64,000 nucleotides of DNA, taken from positions 310,001-374,000 of the forward strand of contig NZ_BSDD01000004.1 in NCBI RefSeq assembly GCF_030268065.1, written 5' to 3'. Positions 29,481 to 37,537 of this stretch are shown piece after piece (the stretch's first letter is position 1; each line of letters opens with the position of its first letter). The translations under genes and the position numbers were made by a program. Source of the DNA: Geothrix rubra. GTDB taxonomy: Bacteria; Acidobacteriota; Holophagae; Holophagales; Holophagaceae. Below the pieces are notes generated by a model. It did no database searches, was not told the origin of the DNA, and worked only from the letters and a program-made list of their open reading frames with translations.

Positions 29481-29511
29481 GGAAGGAGCCGCCCCGAAGG
29501 CGGCTCCTTCC
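29481..29511 (-). repeat. Strong stem-loop between rpsG and fusA
   Basis: A perfect 13-bp stem (29481-29493 with 29499-29511) closes a 5-nt loop in the 105-bp gap. There is no T-run after it on the minus strand, so it may be an RNA processing or partial attenuation site that sets EF-G output relative to S12/S7. Confidence 0.6.
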
Positions 29512-29525
29512 GGTCGGAGGGACTG

Positions 29526-29996
29526 CTACCAGCGGAAGTGCGCGAAGGCCTTGTTGGCCTCGGCCATCTTGTGGACGTCGTCCTTCTTCTTGATCGCGGC
29601 GCCGCGGAAGTTCATGGCGTCGAGGATCTCGCCGGCCAGCTTGTCGCGCATGGTGCGCTCGCCGCGGGAGGCGGAGTAGGTCTTGAGCCAGCGCATGGCC
29701 AGGGAGGTCCGGCGGTTCTGGGGAACCTCCACGGGCACCTGGTAGGTGGCACCGCCCACGCGGCGGGACTTCACCTCGACGGAGGGCTTGATGTTGTTCA
29801 GGGCCTTCTGGAAGGCCTCCAGGGCCTCCTCGCCGGACTTCTTGGAGACGATCTCCAGGGCGCCGTAGAGGATGCGCTCGGCGGTGGCCTTCTTGCCGCG
29901 CTCCATGAGGATGTTCACGAACTTGGAGACGACGAGGCTGTTGTAGACGGGATCCGGGAGGATCTCACGCTTGGCGGGTGCGGAACGACGGGCCAT
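29526..29996 (-). CDS. rpsG: 30S ribosomal protein S7
   Basis: S7 organises the 30S head and contacts the E site. The 156 residues include [40 protein letters not shown] and the [19 protein letters not shown] segment. It is 12 bp after rpsL. Confidence 0.98.
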   Translation of the reverse strand: MARRSAPAKREILPDPVYNSLVVSKFVNILMERGKKATAERILYGALEIVSKKSGEEALEAFQKALNNIKPSVEVKSRRVGGATYQVPVEVPQNRRTSLAMRWLKTYSASRGERTMRDKLAGEILDAMNFRGAAIKKKDDVHKMAEANKAFAHFRW

Positions 29997-30008
29997 GTTC
30001 TACCTCCC

Positions 30009-30407
30009 CTACTTCTTCTTGGCCGGCGCGGCGCCAGCCTTGGGGCGCTTGGCGCCGTACTTGGAACGGGACTGGTTGCGGCCCGCGACGCCGGTGGCGT
30101 CCAGGGTGCCGCGCACCACGTGGTAGCGCACGCCCGGCAGGTCCTTCACACGGCCGCCTCGGATGAGCACGATGCTGTGCTCCTGCAGGTTGTGGCCCAC
30201 GCCCGGGATGTAGGTCGTGCACTCGATGCCGTTGGTGAGACGGACACGGGCCACCTTGCGGAGGGCCGAGTTCGGCTTCTTCGGCGTGGTGGTGAACACG
30301 CGGGTGCAGACACCGCGCTTCTGGGGGCAGGCGTCGAGCGCGGGGCTCTTCGTCTTGTTCTCGAAAGTCTTCCGCCCGAGGCGGATCAGCTGATTGATGG
30401 TAGGCAC
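30009..30407 (-). CDS. rpsL: 30S ribosomal protein S12, GTG start
   Basis: S12 controls decoding accuracy and is the classic streptomycin target. The true N-terminus ([14 protein letters not shown]) begins at a GTG preceded by GGAGG, giving 132 residues. The longer frame upstream is leader. The streptomycin-site loop [17 protein letters not shown] is wild type. [10 protein letters not shown] has Val where most bacteria have Glu, and [12 protein letters not shown] is normal. The C-terminus is Ala/Lys-rich. Confidence 0.97.
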   Translation of the reverse strand: MPTINQLIRLGRKTFENKTKSPALDACPQKRGVCTRVFTTTPKKPNSALRKVARVRLTNGIECTTYIPGVGHNLQEHSIVLIRGGRVKDLPGVRYHVVRGTLDATGVAGRNQSRSKYGAKRPKAGAAPAKKK

Positions 30408-30518
30408 ACCATCCTCCAAGGAAGGCTCCGGTGGATCCGGGCCTGGGCCCGAGAGGTCCCCCAAGGGGACATCGGACGGACAGGAAACGTCGCCGACCCA
30501 CGGGGCCGGGAACCTCCT

Positions 30519-30546
30519 AGCCTATCGAAACGGCCATGGAAGTCAA
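30519..30546 (-). promoter_or_regulatory. Candidate str-operon (rpsL) promoter
   Basis: On the minus strand TTGACT (30546-30541) and TAGGCT (30524-30519) are 16 bp apart, in the 164-bp gap before rpsL. The leader would be about 105 nt and contains a GTCCCC/GGGGAC hairpin near 30457-30472. Confidence 0.5.
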
Positions 30547-30571
30547 TGCACCGAATGCAGGCGCAGGCCCC

Positions 30572-30838
30572 TCAGCTCGCGAAGGGGCAGCCGCAGGCCC
30601 CGCTGGCGCAGCCGTGGCCCGAGGACGATGGGGCCGGAGCGGCGGCCGGGGTGGGCTCCGCGGCAGTGCTCTTGTACCAGCCGCCGCCCGCCAGCGTGAA
30701 GGCGCTGACGGACACCTGGCGCTTCATCCCCGCGGCGGCGCTGCACTTGGGGCAGTCGTGCGCCTCGGGGGCGGACATGCTCTCCAGCTTCTCTTCGCGC
30801 TGGCCGCAAGCTTCACAACGGTACTCGTAGAGGGGCAT
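30572..30838 (-). CDS. FmdB-type zinc-ribbon protein
   Basis: The protein is an 88-residue protein of the FmdB/putative regulatory family. It starts [12 protein letters not shown] and shows two CxxC knuckles (CEACG and CPKC) that form a zinc ribbon at residues 7-38. A Ser/Ala/Pro-rich linker is followed by a Cys-rich end ([13 protein letters not shown]) that could hold a further metal. The family is named for a gene of formamide/acetamide regulation, but its general role is not known. Start at 30838 follows AGGAG, and an upstream in-frame ATG is ignored. Confidence 0.85.
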   Translation of the reverse strand: MPLYEYRCEACGQREEKLESMSAPEAHDCPKCSAAAGMKRQVSVSAFTLAGGGWYKSTAAEPTPAAAPAPSSSGHGCASGACGCPFAS

Positions 30839-30894
30839 GGCATCCTTCTCCTGTCGGACACGTCCACGACCCTCCATTATATTCCGATTCGATC

Positions 30895-31383
30895 ATGTCG
30901 TCATCCTCCCGGTTCTTCCCCACGGCCCAGGCCTTCCTGGCGGCGGTCCCCCGCCCGGGAAGGCTCTGCTTCACCAACGGCTGCTTCGACCTCATCCACC
31001 CCGGGCACGTGAAGTACCTGGAGGACGCCCGGTCCCTGGGCGACTTCCTGGTGGTGGGCCTCAACAGTGACGCGTCCGTGGCCCGCCTGAAGGGCCCCGG
31101 GCGCCCCCTCCAGGACGAGGCCGCCCGCGCGGCGGTGCTGCTGGGCCTGCGCAGCGTGGACGCCGTCGTGCGCTTCGACGAGGACACCCCGCTGGAGCTC
31201 ATCCGCGCCCTCCGGCCCGACATCCTGGTGAAGGGCGGCGACTACACCCCGGAGACCGTCGTGGGTCGCGAGGACGTGGAGGCCCGCGGGGGACGGCTGG
31301 TGCTCATCCCCTTCCTCCCCGGCCACAGCACCTCCAGGATCGAGCAGCGGATCCGCACGGGACGCGGCGTCACGGTGGAGTAG
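30895..31383 (+). CDS. rfaE2: D-glycero-beta-D-manno-heptose 1-phosphate adenylyltransferase (stand-alone)
   Basis: This 162-residue nucleotidyltransferase matches the C-terminal half of HldE. Its [17 protein letters not shown] segment contains the HxGH ATP-binding motif, followed by [19 protein letters not shown] and [12 protein letters not shown]. It makes ADP-heptose for the LPS inner core, consistent with an LPS-containing Gram-negative cell. The kinase half (RfaE1) is not adjacent. The stretch before the start is A+T-rich (about 30875-30895), a likely promoter region shared with the divergent FmdB gene. Gene naming as rfaE2/hldC is by family. Confidence 0.93.
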   Translation: MSSSSRFFPTAQAFLAAVPRPGRLCFTNGCFDLIHPGHVKYLEDARSLGDFLVVGLNSDASVARLKGPGRPLQDEAARAAVLLGLRSVDAVVRFDEDTPLELIRALRPDILVKGGDYTPETVVGREDVEARGGRLVLIPFLPGHSTSRIEQRIRTGRGVTVE

Positions 31384-31474
31384 CAGGCCGGATAGTCCGA
31401 TCGGATGACGCAGCCGTGATGATTCTCCGCTAGGCTGGGCCCCGCCCCGTCCCGGGGCAGTCATCGGAGGTTCC

Positions 31475-32062
31475 ATGCGTCGCACCCTCGCCATCGCCCT
31501 CGCCCTCGCGGGCGTCGCCCTCTCCGCCCAGGACATCAACGGGGGCGTCTACACCGGACTGTCCCTGCCCGTGGGCGACCTGAAGGACAAGTCGGGCCTC
31601 GGCACCAACCAGTTCTTCGGCGCCCACGTGGGCGGCCACCTGGACTTCGCCATCACCCGGAACCACGAGGTCCGTGCCCACCTGACCTACGAGAAGTTCC
31701 CCGGATCCGGCTGGGGCGGCTTCGACGATCCCAAGAACGAGTACACTGCCATCCAGGCGGGCGCGGATTGGGTCTACCACTTCGACGGCCCCCGCTCCGG
31801 CTGGTACACGGTGGCCGGCGCCTCGCTGAACAGCATCAAGGACGACTACGAGTTCAATGCCGGGGGCTACCGCATCAGCGGCAGCGCCTCCCAGAGCGGC
31901 AAGCTGGGCATCCGGGGCGGCGGCGGCTATTCGTTCACGCCCACCTTCTCCCTGGAGGGCACCCTCAACCAGGTCTTCACCGACAAGAACGGGAACGACG
32001 GCTTCGGCTTCGACACCGCCACCTGGGTGCAGGTCAGCGCCGTCTTCCGCTTCGGACGATAG
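31475..32062 (+). CDS. Outer-membrane beta-barrel protein (OmpW/OprF-like, 8-strand size)
   Basis: The 195-residue protein has a signal peptide (MRRTLAIALALAGVALSA, then QD). The mature part shows alternating aromatic and hydrophobic strands, ending in ...VSAVFRFGR. The last aromatic (F193) is placed as in C-terminal beta signals. Size suits an eight-stranded barrel. Such proteins act as small channels or structural OMPs, and no substrate can be read. It starts after GGAGG, alone between two intergenic gaps. Confidence 0.8.
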   Translation: MRRTLAIALALAGVALSAQDINGGVYTGLSLPVGDLKDKSGLGTNQFFGAHVGGHLDFAITRNHEVRAHLTYEKFPGSGWGGFDDPKNEYTAIQAGADWVYHFDGPRSGWYTVAGASLNSIKDDYEFNAGGYRISGSASQSGKLGIRGGGGYSFTPTFSLEGTLNQVFTDKNGNDGFGFDTATWVQVSAVFRFGR

Positions 32063-32079
32063 GCGCCTTCCCCCGCCAT

Positions 32080-32109
32080 GGAAACGGGCCGCGCGAGCGG
32101 CCCGTTTCC
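32080..32109. terminator. Convergent terminator between the barrel gene and glnN
   Basis: A perfect 13-bp stem (32080-32092 with 32097-32109) with a GCGA tetraloop lies 17 nt after the barrel-gene stop and 17 bp before the converging glnN stop. Confidence 0.75.
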
Positions 32110-32125
32110 GTGGCTCCCCGCGCCG

Positions 32126-34285
32126 TCAGACCAGCGGGGAGAGCAGCTGCCAGTACTTCGGCAGGGGCCAGAGGTCGGCATCGCAGGCCTCCTCCAGGTG
32201 GTCGAGCACCTCGCGGAGGGCGTGCTTGGCCAGGTTCACCTTGTTCCCGAAGGCTTCGGTGCGGGCGTGGATGTCCTCCACGCCCTCGGCCTCCACCAGG
32301 GCCGCCTTCATGGCCGCCAGGCGGACCTGGGCCTCGCCGGCGAGGGTGACCTGGGCCTGGAGGGCGGCCTTCATGGGCTCGGGCACCGTCACGCCGACGG
32401 CCTGCAGCCGGGAGAGGCTCTCGGCGCGGGCCCCCAGGTCGGCGGTGATGGAGGGCAGGATCTGGGTCTCGGCCATCTCGCGCAGCACCTGGGTCTCGAT
32501 GGCCACGGCCTTCTGGTACTGCTCGTGCCGGATGTGGACGCGGGCCTCCAGCTCGTGCTCGCCCAGGATGCCGGGGCGGGTGAAGACGGCCTTGGAGGCC
32601 GGCTGCTCCCAGATGTGCAGGGCCGCCACCGTGTCCTTGGCGTGGGGCAGGCCGCGCCGTTCGGCTTCCTGCTTCCACGCCTCGGAGTAGCCGTTGCCCT
32701 CGAACCGGATGGCCTTGGTCTCCACGATGACCTGCTTCACCACGGCCATGACGGCGGCCTGGTGCTCCTTGCCGGACTTCAGCTCCGCTTCGAGGCGGGC
32801 GTTCAGGCCTTCCAGGGCCTCGGCCACGGCCGCGTTGATCACCGTGAGCGGCAGGGCGATGGGCTGGCTGGAGCCCACGGCGCGGAATTCGAACTTGTTG
32901 CCCGTGAAGGCGAAGGGGCTGGTGCGGTTCCGGTCCGTGGCGTCCTTCTCGATCATGGGCAGGTTGGCGATGCCCAGGTCGAGGATGTGCTTGGCGGAGG
33001 CATCGGCGGCGTCGCCCTTCTCGATGGCATCCAGGATGTGGTTGAGCTGGGCCCCGAGGAAGACGGACATGATGGCCGGGGGGGCCTCGTTGGCGCCCAG
33101 GCGGTGGTCGTTCCCGGCGCTGGCGATGGCCGCGCGGAGCAGGCCGCCGTGGGTGTGGATGGCCTTCAGCGTGGCGCTGAGGAAGTAGAGGAACTGGAGG
33201 TTCTGCTCGGGCGTATGGCCGGGCTCCAGCAGGTTGGTGCCCTCCTCCGTGGCCAGGCTCCAGTTCACGTGCTTGCCGCTGCCGTTGACGCCGGCGAAGG
33301 GCTTCTCGTGCAGGAGGATCGCCAGGCCATGGCGCTCGCCCACGGACTTGAGGAGCTCCATCAGCAGCTGGTTGTGGTCGCTGGCGAGGTTGGCGGGCTC
33401 GTAGATGGGCGCGATCTCGAACTGGTTCGGCGCCACCTCGTTGTGGCGGGTCTTGGCGGGGATGCCCAGCTTGAAGCACTCCAGCTCCACGTCCTGCATG
33501 AACCCGAGGACGCGCTCCTTGATGCTGCCGAAGTAGTGGTCCTCCAGCTCCTGGCCCTTGGGCGGCTTGGCGCCCTGCAGGGTCCGGTTGGCGAACATCA
33601 GGTCGGGCCGCTGCTGGGCCAGCTCCAGGTCCACCGCGAAGTACTCCTGCTCGGGGCCGCACTGGGCCACGACGCTCTCCGTCTGCAGGCCGAAGTGGAT
33701 CAGGGCCTCCTGCGCGCGGCGGGACACGACCTCCATGGAGCGCAGGAGCGGCACCTTGTGGTCCAGGGCCTCGCCGTGGTACCCGACGAAGGCCGTGGGG
33801 ATGCACAGGGTCTTGCCGAGCGGGCCCTCCATGATGAAGGCCGGGCTGGCCGGATCCCAGGCCGTGTAGCCCCGCGCCTCGAAGGTGGCGCGCAGGCCGC
33901 CGGAGGGGAAGGAGCTGGCGTCGGGCTCGCCCTGGATGAGCTGGCTGCCGCTGAACCGCTCGATGACGGAGCCCGGCTCGTCCCAGGTGATGAAGGCATC
34001 GTGCTTCTCGGCGGTGGCGCCCGTCATGGGCAGGAACCAGTGGGTGAAGTGGGTGCAGCCCTGCTCCAGGGCCCATTCCTTCATGGCCAGGGCCACGCTC
34101 CGGGCCACCTCGGGCGAGAGGGCCACGCCGCGCTTCAGGGCCTGCTTGTAGGCCTTGTAGACGTCCTTCTGCAGCCGCTCGCGCATGGTGCGCTCGTTGA
34201 AGGTGTTGCAGCCGAAGTACTGGCTGATCTTGGTCTGGTCCAGCCGTGAGATGCTGGACGTGTCGAGCCCCTGCGCCTTGGCCAT
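32126..34285 (-). CDS. glnN: Glutamine synthetase, type III
   Basis: GlnN makes glutamine from glutamate, ammonia and ATP. At 719 residues it is the large type III form (types I and II are 350-470). Hallmarks include FLPMTGATAEKHDAFITWD, the catalytic-loop NxxGxxKHVNWS segment (NGSGKHVNWSLATEEGTNL) and the EFRAVGSSQP block. Type III enzymes form double hexameric rings and generally lack the adenylylation site of type I. The start ATG follows a run of G (GGGGGGGA) at good spacing; an earlier in-frame ATG is less likely. Confidence 0.95.
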   Translation of the reverse strand: MAKAQGLDTSSISRLDQTKISQYFGCNTFNERTMRERLQKDVYKAYKQALKRGVALSPEVARSVALAMKEWALEQGCTHFTHWFLPMTGATAEKHDAFITWDEPGSVIERFSGSQLIQGEPDASSFPSGGLRATFEARGYTAWDPASPAFIMEGPLGKTLCIPTAFVGYHGEALDHKVPLLRSMEVVSRRAQEALIHFGLQTESVVAQCGPEQEYFAVDLELAQQRPDLMFANRTLQGAKPPKGQELEDHYFGSIKERVLGFMQDVELECFKLGIPAKTRHNEVAPNQFEIAPIYEPANLASDHNQLLMELLKSVGERHGLAILLHEKPFAGVNGSGKHVNWSLATEEGTNLLEPGHTPEQNLQFLYFLSATLKAIHTHGGLLRAAIASAGNDHRLGANEAPPAIMSVFLGAQLNHILDAIEKGDAADASAKHILDLGIANLPMIEKDATDRNRTSPFAFTGNKFEFRAVGSSQPIALPLTVINAAVAEALEGLNARLEAELKSGKEHQAAVMAVVKQVIVETKAIRFEGNGYSEAWKQEAERRGLPHAKDTVAALHIWEQPASKAVFTRPGILGEHELEARVHIRHEQYQKAVAIETQVLREMAETQILPSITADLGARAESLSRLQAVGVTVPEPMKAALQAQVTLAGEAQVRLAAMKAALVEAEGVEDIHARTEAFGNKVNLAKHALREVLDHLEEACDADLWPLPKYWQLLSPLV

Positions 34286-34439
34286 GTGTCCCCCCCTTGG
34301 ACGAAAAGGCATGAATCCATATAGACCTGGACCGATGTCCGCCCCCGGGGGGCAGCCATCGGAATTCCACATCCACCTGGACCCTGCGATCCGATCTCAG
34401 GGTAACGGAAACCCACCTCCCGGGCCAGTCCCCGGGTCG

Positions 34440-34613
34440 GAATCCGGGGCTTGTGAACGGGCCCTGGCCCTCCTCGGAAACCTCCAAGCCCGGCAGGCGG
34501 GGCTCCCCCGTCCCCCGGCCCTGGCCTGGGAGCGGGCCGCCTTCGGGGAGGTCTTCGACCATCCCGAACCGGGTCAGCGGATCCGGCGCTTTCTGGACAA
34601 GGGCCTAGAATGA
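34440..34613 (+). pseudogene. Possible gene remnant ending 5 bp before nadA
   Basis: The frame ending at 34613 has a strong GC third-position bias only over its last ~55 codons (from about 34440). The codons before that do not show the bias. The C-terminal text FGEVFDHPEPGQRIRRFLDKGL resembles the tail of enoyl-CoA hydratase/isomerase proteins in its pattern. No start codon lies at the boundary. It could be the decayed 3' end of a crotonase-fold gene, or just chance. The in-frame ATGs at 34311 and 34335 give a poor N-terminus. Confidence 0.3.
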
Positions 34614-34617
34614 ATCC

Positions 34618-35586
34618 ATGGAACTGACCGCCCCCTACGTCCCCGACCTCGAGAGCATCCCCCCCGGCCTGGACCTGTTGGCGGAGATCCGGCGCCTCAA
34701 GCGGGAGCGAAAGGCAGTCCTCCTGGCCCACTACTACCAGGAGCCGGAGATCCAGGACCTGGCGGACTTCGTGGGCGACAGCCTCCAGCTAAGCCAGCAG
34801 GCGGCCCGGGCGGACGCGGAGGTCATCGCCTTCTGCGGCGTCCACTTCATGGCGGAGACCGCCAAGATCCTGAATCCCGGGAAGACCGTGGTGATCCCCG
34901 ACATGGACGCCGGCTGCAGCCTGGCCGACCGCTGCCCTGCGGACTTCTTCGCCGAATGGCTGAAGCAGTACCCCGACCACGAGGTGGTGAGCTACATCAA
35001 CTGCTCGGCCGGCGTGAAGGCCCTCAGCACCGTCATCTGCACCAGCAGCAACGCCGTGCGGGTGGTGGAGAGCATCCCGAAGGACCGGAAGATCGTCTTC
35101 GCTCCCGACCGGCACCTGGGCAAGTGGGTGGCGAAGCAGACGGGCCGGGACATGGTCCTGTTCCCGGGCTTCTGCATCGTCCACGAGCAGTTCACCGCCA
35201 AGCGGCTGGCGGCCCTGAAGGCCCAGCACCCCGAGGCCAAGCTCATCGCCCATCCCGAATGCGACGCCACCGTGAGCCAGCTGGCGGACTTCGTGGGCTC
35301 GACGGCCGCCCTGCTGAACTTCGTGGCCAAGGACAGCGCCAAGGCCTTCATCGTGGCCACCGAGGCGGGCATCCTCCACCAGATGCGCCAGCGGCGCCCC
35401 GACGCCGAGCTGATTCCCGCCCCCGCCGACAGCGGCTGCAACTGCAGCCTCTGCCCCTACATGAAGCTGAACAACCTCGAGAAGCTCTACCTGGCCCTGC
35501 GGGACCTGAAGCCCGAGATCCACCTGGAGGAGGCCATGCGCCTCCGCGCCCTCAAGCCCCTGGAGCGCATGCTGGCCCTGGGCTGA
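34618..35586 (+). CDS. nadA: Quinolinate synthase A
   Basis: NadA condenses iminoaspartate with dihydroxyacetone phosphate to quinolinate, the first committed step of NAD synthesis, using a [4Fe-4S] cluster. The 322-residue protein has three conserved regions with cluster cysteines: FCGVHFMAETAKIL, PGFCIVHEQFT and GCNCSLCPYMKLNN. AHYYQEPEIQD is the N-terminal signature. No nadB or nadC is nearby. A TAGAAT box at 34606-34611 is only 6 nt before the ATG, so the transcript might be nearly leaderless if it is used. Confidence 0.96.
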   Translation: MELTAPYVPDLESIPPGLDLLAEIRRLKRERKAVLLAHYYQEPEIQDLADFVGDSLQLSQQAARADAEVIAFCGVHFMAETAKILNPGKTVVIPDMDAGCSLADRCPADFFAEWLKQYPDHEVVSYINCSAGVKALSTVICTSSNAVRVVESIPKDRKIVFAPDRHLGKWVAKQTGRDMVLFPGFCIVHEQFTAKRLAALKAQHPEAKLIAHPECDATVSQLADFVGSTAALLNFVAKDSAKAFIVATEAGILHQMRQRRPDAELIPAPADSGCNCSLCPYMKLNNLEKLYLALRDLKPEIHLEEAMRLRALKPLERMLALG

Positions 35587-35647
35587 ACCCCGGCCAGTAG
35601 CCGCAAGGGGGCCCGGCCGATAAGCTGGCGGGACACCCCGGGCTCCC

Positions 35648-37222
35648 ATGTACCGCCACCGCGCCTCCCGCTTCCGATTCCTGCACCCGGGCCTCAAGGG
35701 GCCCACGCGGTGGCAGCGCCTGCAGCAGCGCAGCGGCCTCATCCTGCTGATCCTCGCGGGGCTCGTGACCGCCGGGATGCTGCTGCTGGCCCCGAAGCTC
35801 TACCTGCAGAGCCAGGACTTCGACGCCAGGAACGCCTATTCCGACGCCCACTGGGCCGATTTCGAGGCCGTGGAGCGCCACTGGAAGTCCCTGCCCATCC
35901 TCGAGTCCGTCCACACCGGGAAGGAGAAGGAGGTCCGCCAGTTCCTGGCGCAGCAGCCCCTGGTGGTGGCCCTCCTGGACCGGTTCGAGGGCCGGACCCT
36001 CTGGGTGCGCGAAGGGGGGCACCTGGTGCGCGCCCCGGAGGACGCCCGCTCCCAGCTCTACCTCGACTGGATGAGCCACGCCGAGATGGCGCAGCGCTTC
36101 GAGTGGAATCCGCCGAAGAGCCAGGACCCCGATTTCGGCAAAGTGGCCACGGTGGTCCTCCTCTCCGACCGGTGGCTGGTCATCAAGCGGTGGCGGCCCG
36201 GCGCACCCGAGGTGGAGCGGGAGCTGGAGATCGCCCTGGGCCCGAAGCCGAGCCTCCGGGTGGGGCTGGCCCAGGAATCCGACCTGGCGCGGACCGACCT
36301 GCCGATGGTGGAGTGGGGGAGGGCCCCCCACCTGCAGGCCGACCCCCGGCGGCTCTCGGGCTACTGGCTCCAGGCCATCACCAAGACGAACGCCTTCGGG
36401 GAGGGCTGGAACCTCGGGGGCATCCCCTTCGAGGAGCAGGAGCTGGCCTACCGGAAGGCCTACACCAAGCAGCGGAACGCCGCCTATGCCGTCTCCGTCC
36501 TGGTCGGGATCGCCATCAGCCTGGGGCTGTGGCTCCGGCACCGGGCCCGGCGGCGGGCCGTGCTGGACGCCGACCGCATGGCCTCCCTCACCCACAGCCT
36601 CAAGACCCCCCTGGCCCTCCTGAAGTTCCGGTGCGACTCCCTGCGCCTGGGGCGCCTGAGCCCCGAGCGGGCCGACGAGGAGCTCCTCAAGATCGGCGAG
36701 GAGGTGGACCACCTCACCCTCATCATCGAGAACGGGCTCCGGGTGATCCGGGGCGGCGGCTCCACGGGTCCCCGGGCCCAGGCCACCCCCGACTGGATTC
36801 GGGACGTGGCGGAGGACCTGCGGCCGGGTTTCGAACTCGAGGGCCGCACCCTCCAGCTGGGCCTGTGCGAAACCTCCGGCCAGGCGCCCCTGACCTCCCT
36901 CCGCGCCGCCATCCTCACGCTCCTGGAGAACGCCCTCGGCCATGGCCGCGGGACGGTCTCCCTGGAGACCTGGCGGACCCGCCGCCGGCTCTGCATCCAG
37001 GTGAGCGACGAGGGCGAAGGCCTGGCCCCCCATCAGGTCAAGGCCCTCGGCAAGCCCTTCCAGCGCATCCGCGAAGCTGGCAAGGAGGGGTTCCTGCGGG
37101 AGGGCCAGGGCCTCGGCCTGAGCCTCCTCGTGCAGGTGGCGGAGCAGGAGGGCTGGGGCCTCACCTTCGCCTCCGCGCCGGGCGAGGGCTTCGCCGCCAT
37201 CCTCGAGATCCCCGTCGCCTGA
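35648..37222 (+). CDS. Membrane sensor histidine kinase
   Basis: This is a 524-residue protein with a first membrane helix at about 30-48, a ~230-residue periplasmic sensor region, a second helix at about 278-297 and a cytoplasmic kinase core. The phosphorylated histidine is His316 in an SLTHSLKTPLALLK motif. The ATPase domain shows ENALGHGRG (N box), DEGEGLAPH (G1) and GQGLGLSLLVQV (G2). The sensor region has no domain I recognise. The likely partner is the OmpR-type regulator at 38442, with a diheme cytochrome gene in between. Its last 72 bp are duplicated 188 bp downstream. Confidence 0.9.
   Translation: MYRHRASRFRFLHPGLKGPTRWQRLQQRSGLILLILAGLVTAGMLLLAPKLYLQSQDFDARNAYSDAHWADFEAVERHWKSLPILESVHTGKEKEVRQFLAQQPLVVALLDRFEGRTLWVREGGHLVRAPEDARSQLYLDWMSHAEMAQRFEWNPPKSQDPDFGKVATVVLLSDRWLVIKRWRPGAPEVERELEIALGPKPSLRVGLAQESDLARTDLPMVEWGRAPHLQADPRRLSGYWLQAITKTNAFGEGWNLGGIPFEEQELAYRKAYTKQRNAAYAVSVLVGIAISLGLWLRHRARRRAVLDADRMASLTHSLKTPLALLKFRCDSLRLGRLSPERADEELLKIGEEVDHLTLIIENGLRVIRGGGSTGPRAQATPDWIRDVAEDLRPGFELEGRTLQLGLCETSGQAPLTSLRAAILTLLENALGHGRGTVSLETWRTRRRLCIQVSDEGEGLAPHQVKALGKPFQRIREAGKEGFLREGQGLGLSLLVQVAEQEGWGLTFASAPGEGFAAILEIPVA
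37151..37222 (+). repeat. 72-bp direct repeat, copy 1 (kinase gene 3' end)
   Basis: This is the last 24 codons of the kinase gene including the TGA stop, from GGCTGGGGCC to CGTCGCCTGA. It is identical, base for base, to 37339-37410. Confidence 0.95.
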
Positions 37223-37338
37223 GCCGTTCCCCGCCCCGGTTCGGCACGCCTCGCACCACCCCCCGATCGCACGCGACGCCCGTCGCGTGCTCCCGCTCCT
37301 GCTGCGCCTTCGGCTTGCCCTCGCGGAGGGGACCCCGT

Positions 37339-37410
37339 GGCTGGGGCCTCACCTTCGCCTCCGCGCCGGGCGAGGGCTTCGCCGCCATCCTCGAGATCCC
37401 CGTCGCCTGA
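37339..37410 (+). repeat. 72-bp direct repeat, copy 2
   Basis: A perfect copy of 37151-37222, stop codon included, at an offset of 188 bp. The flanks differ at once on both sides. Confidence 0.95.
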
Positions 37411-37507
37411 TCCGTGCCGGAGCCCATGGGACCTGCATCTCCAGTGACCTGGAGGCCTGCCTCGTGACGGTCATCACGGGTCGGGAACCCGCGGGAAGCT
37501 AGCATCA

Positions 37508-37527
37508 CCCGGGGGCGTACCCCCGGG
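37508..37527 (+). promoter_or_regulatory. Stem-loop at the ribosome binding site of the diheme cytochrome gene
   Basis: CCCGGGGG (37508-37515) pairs with CCCCCGGG (37520-37527) around CGTA. The 3' arm runs into the GGGGGAGG ribosome-binding site at 37525-37532, so folding could hide it. Confidence 0.4.
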
Positions 37528-37537
37528 GGAGGTGGCC

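Larger units (their letters stand above)
37223..37537. other. 315-bp gap between kinase and cytochrome genes
   Basis: No gene is seen. It contains a 116-bp spacer with a 9-bp hairpin (37269-37277 with 37282-37290, loop GCCC), the second copy of the 72-bp repeat at 37339-37410, and a stem-loop just before the cytochrome gene. A short frame through the duplicate repeats the kinase C-terminus but has no start and is not a gene. Confidence 0.8.

Noticed and set aside
37339-37410. Second copy of the kinase C-terminal codons as a small gene
   Set aside because: It has no start codon or ribosome binding site of its own and is explained as a duplicated fragment.
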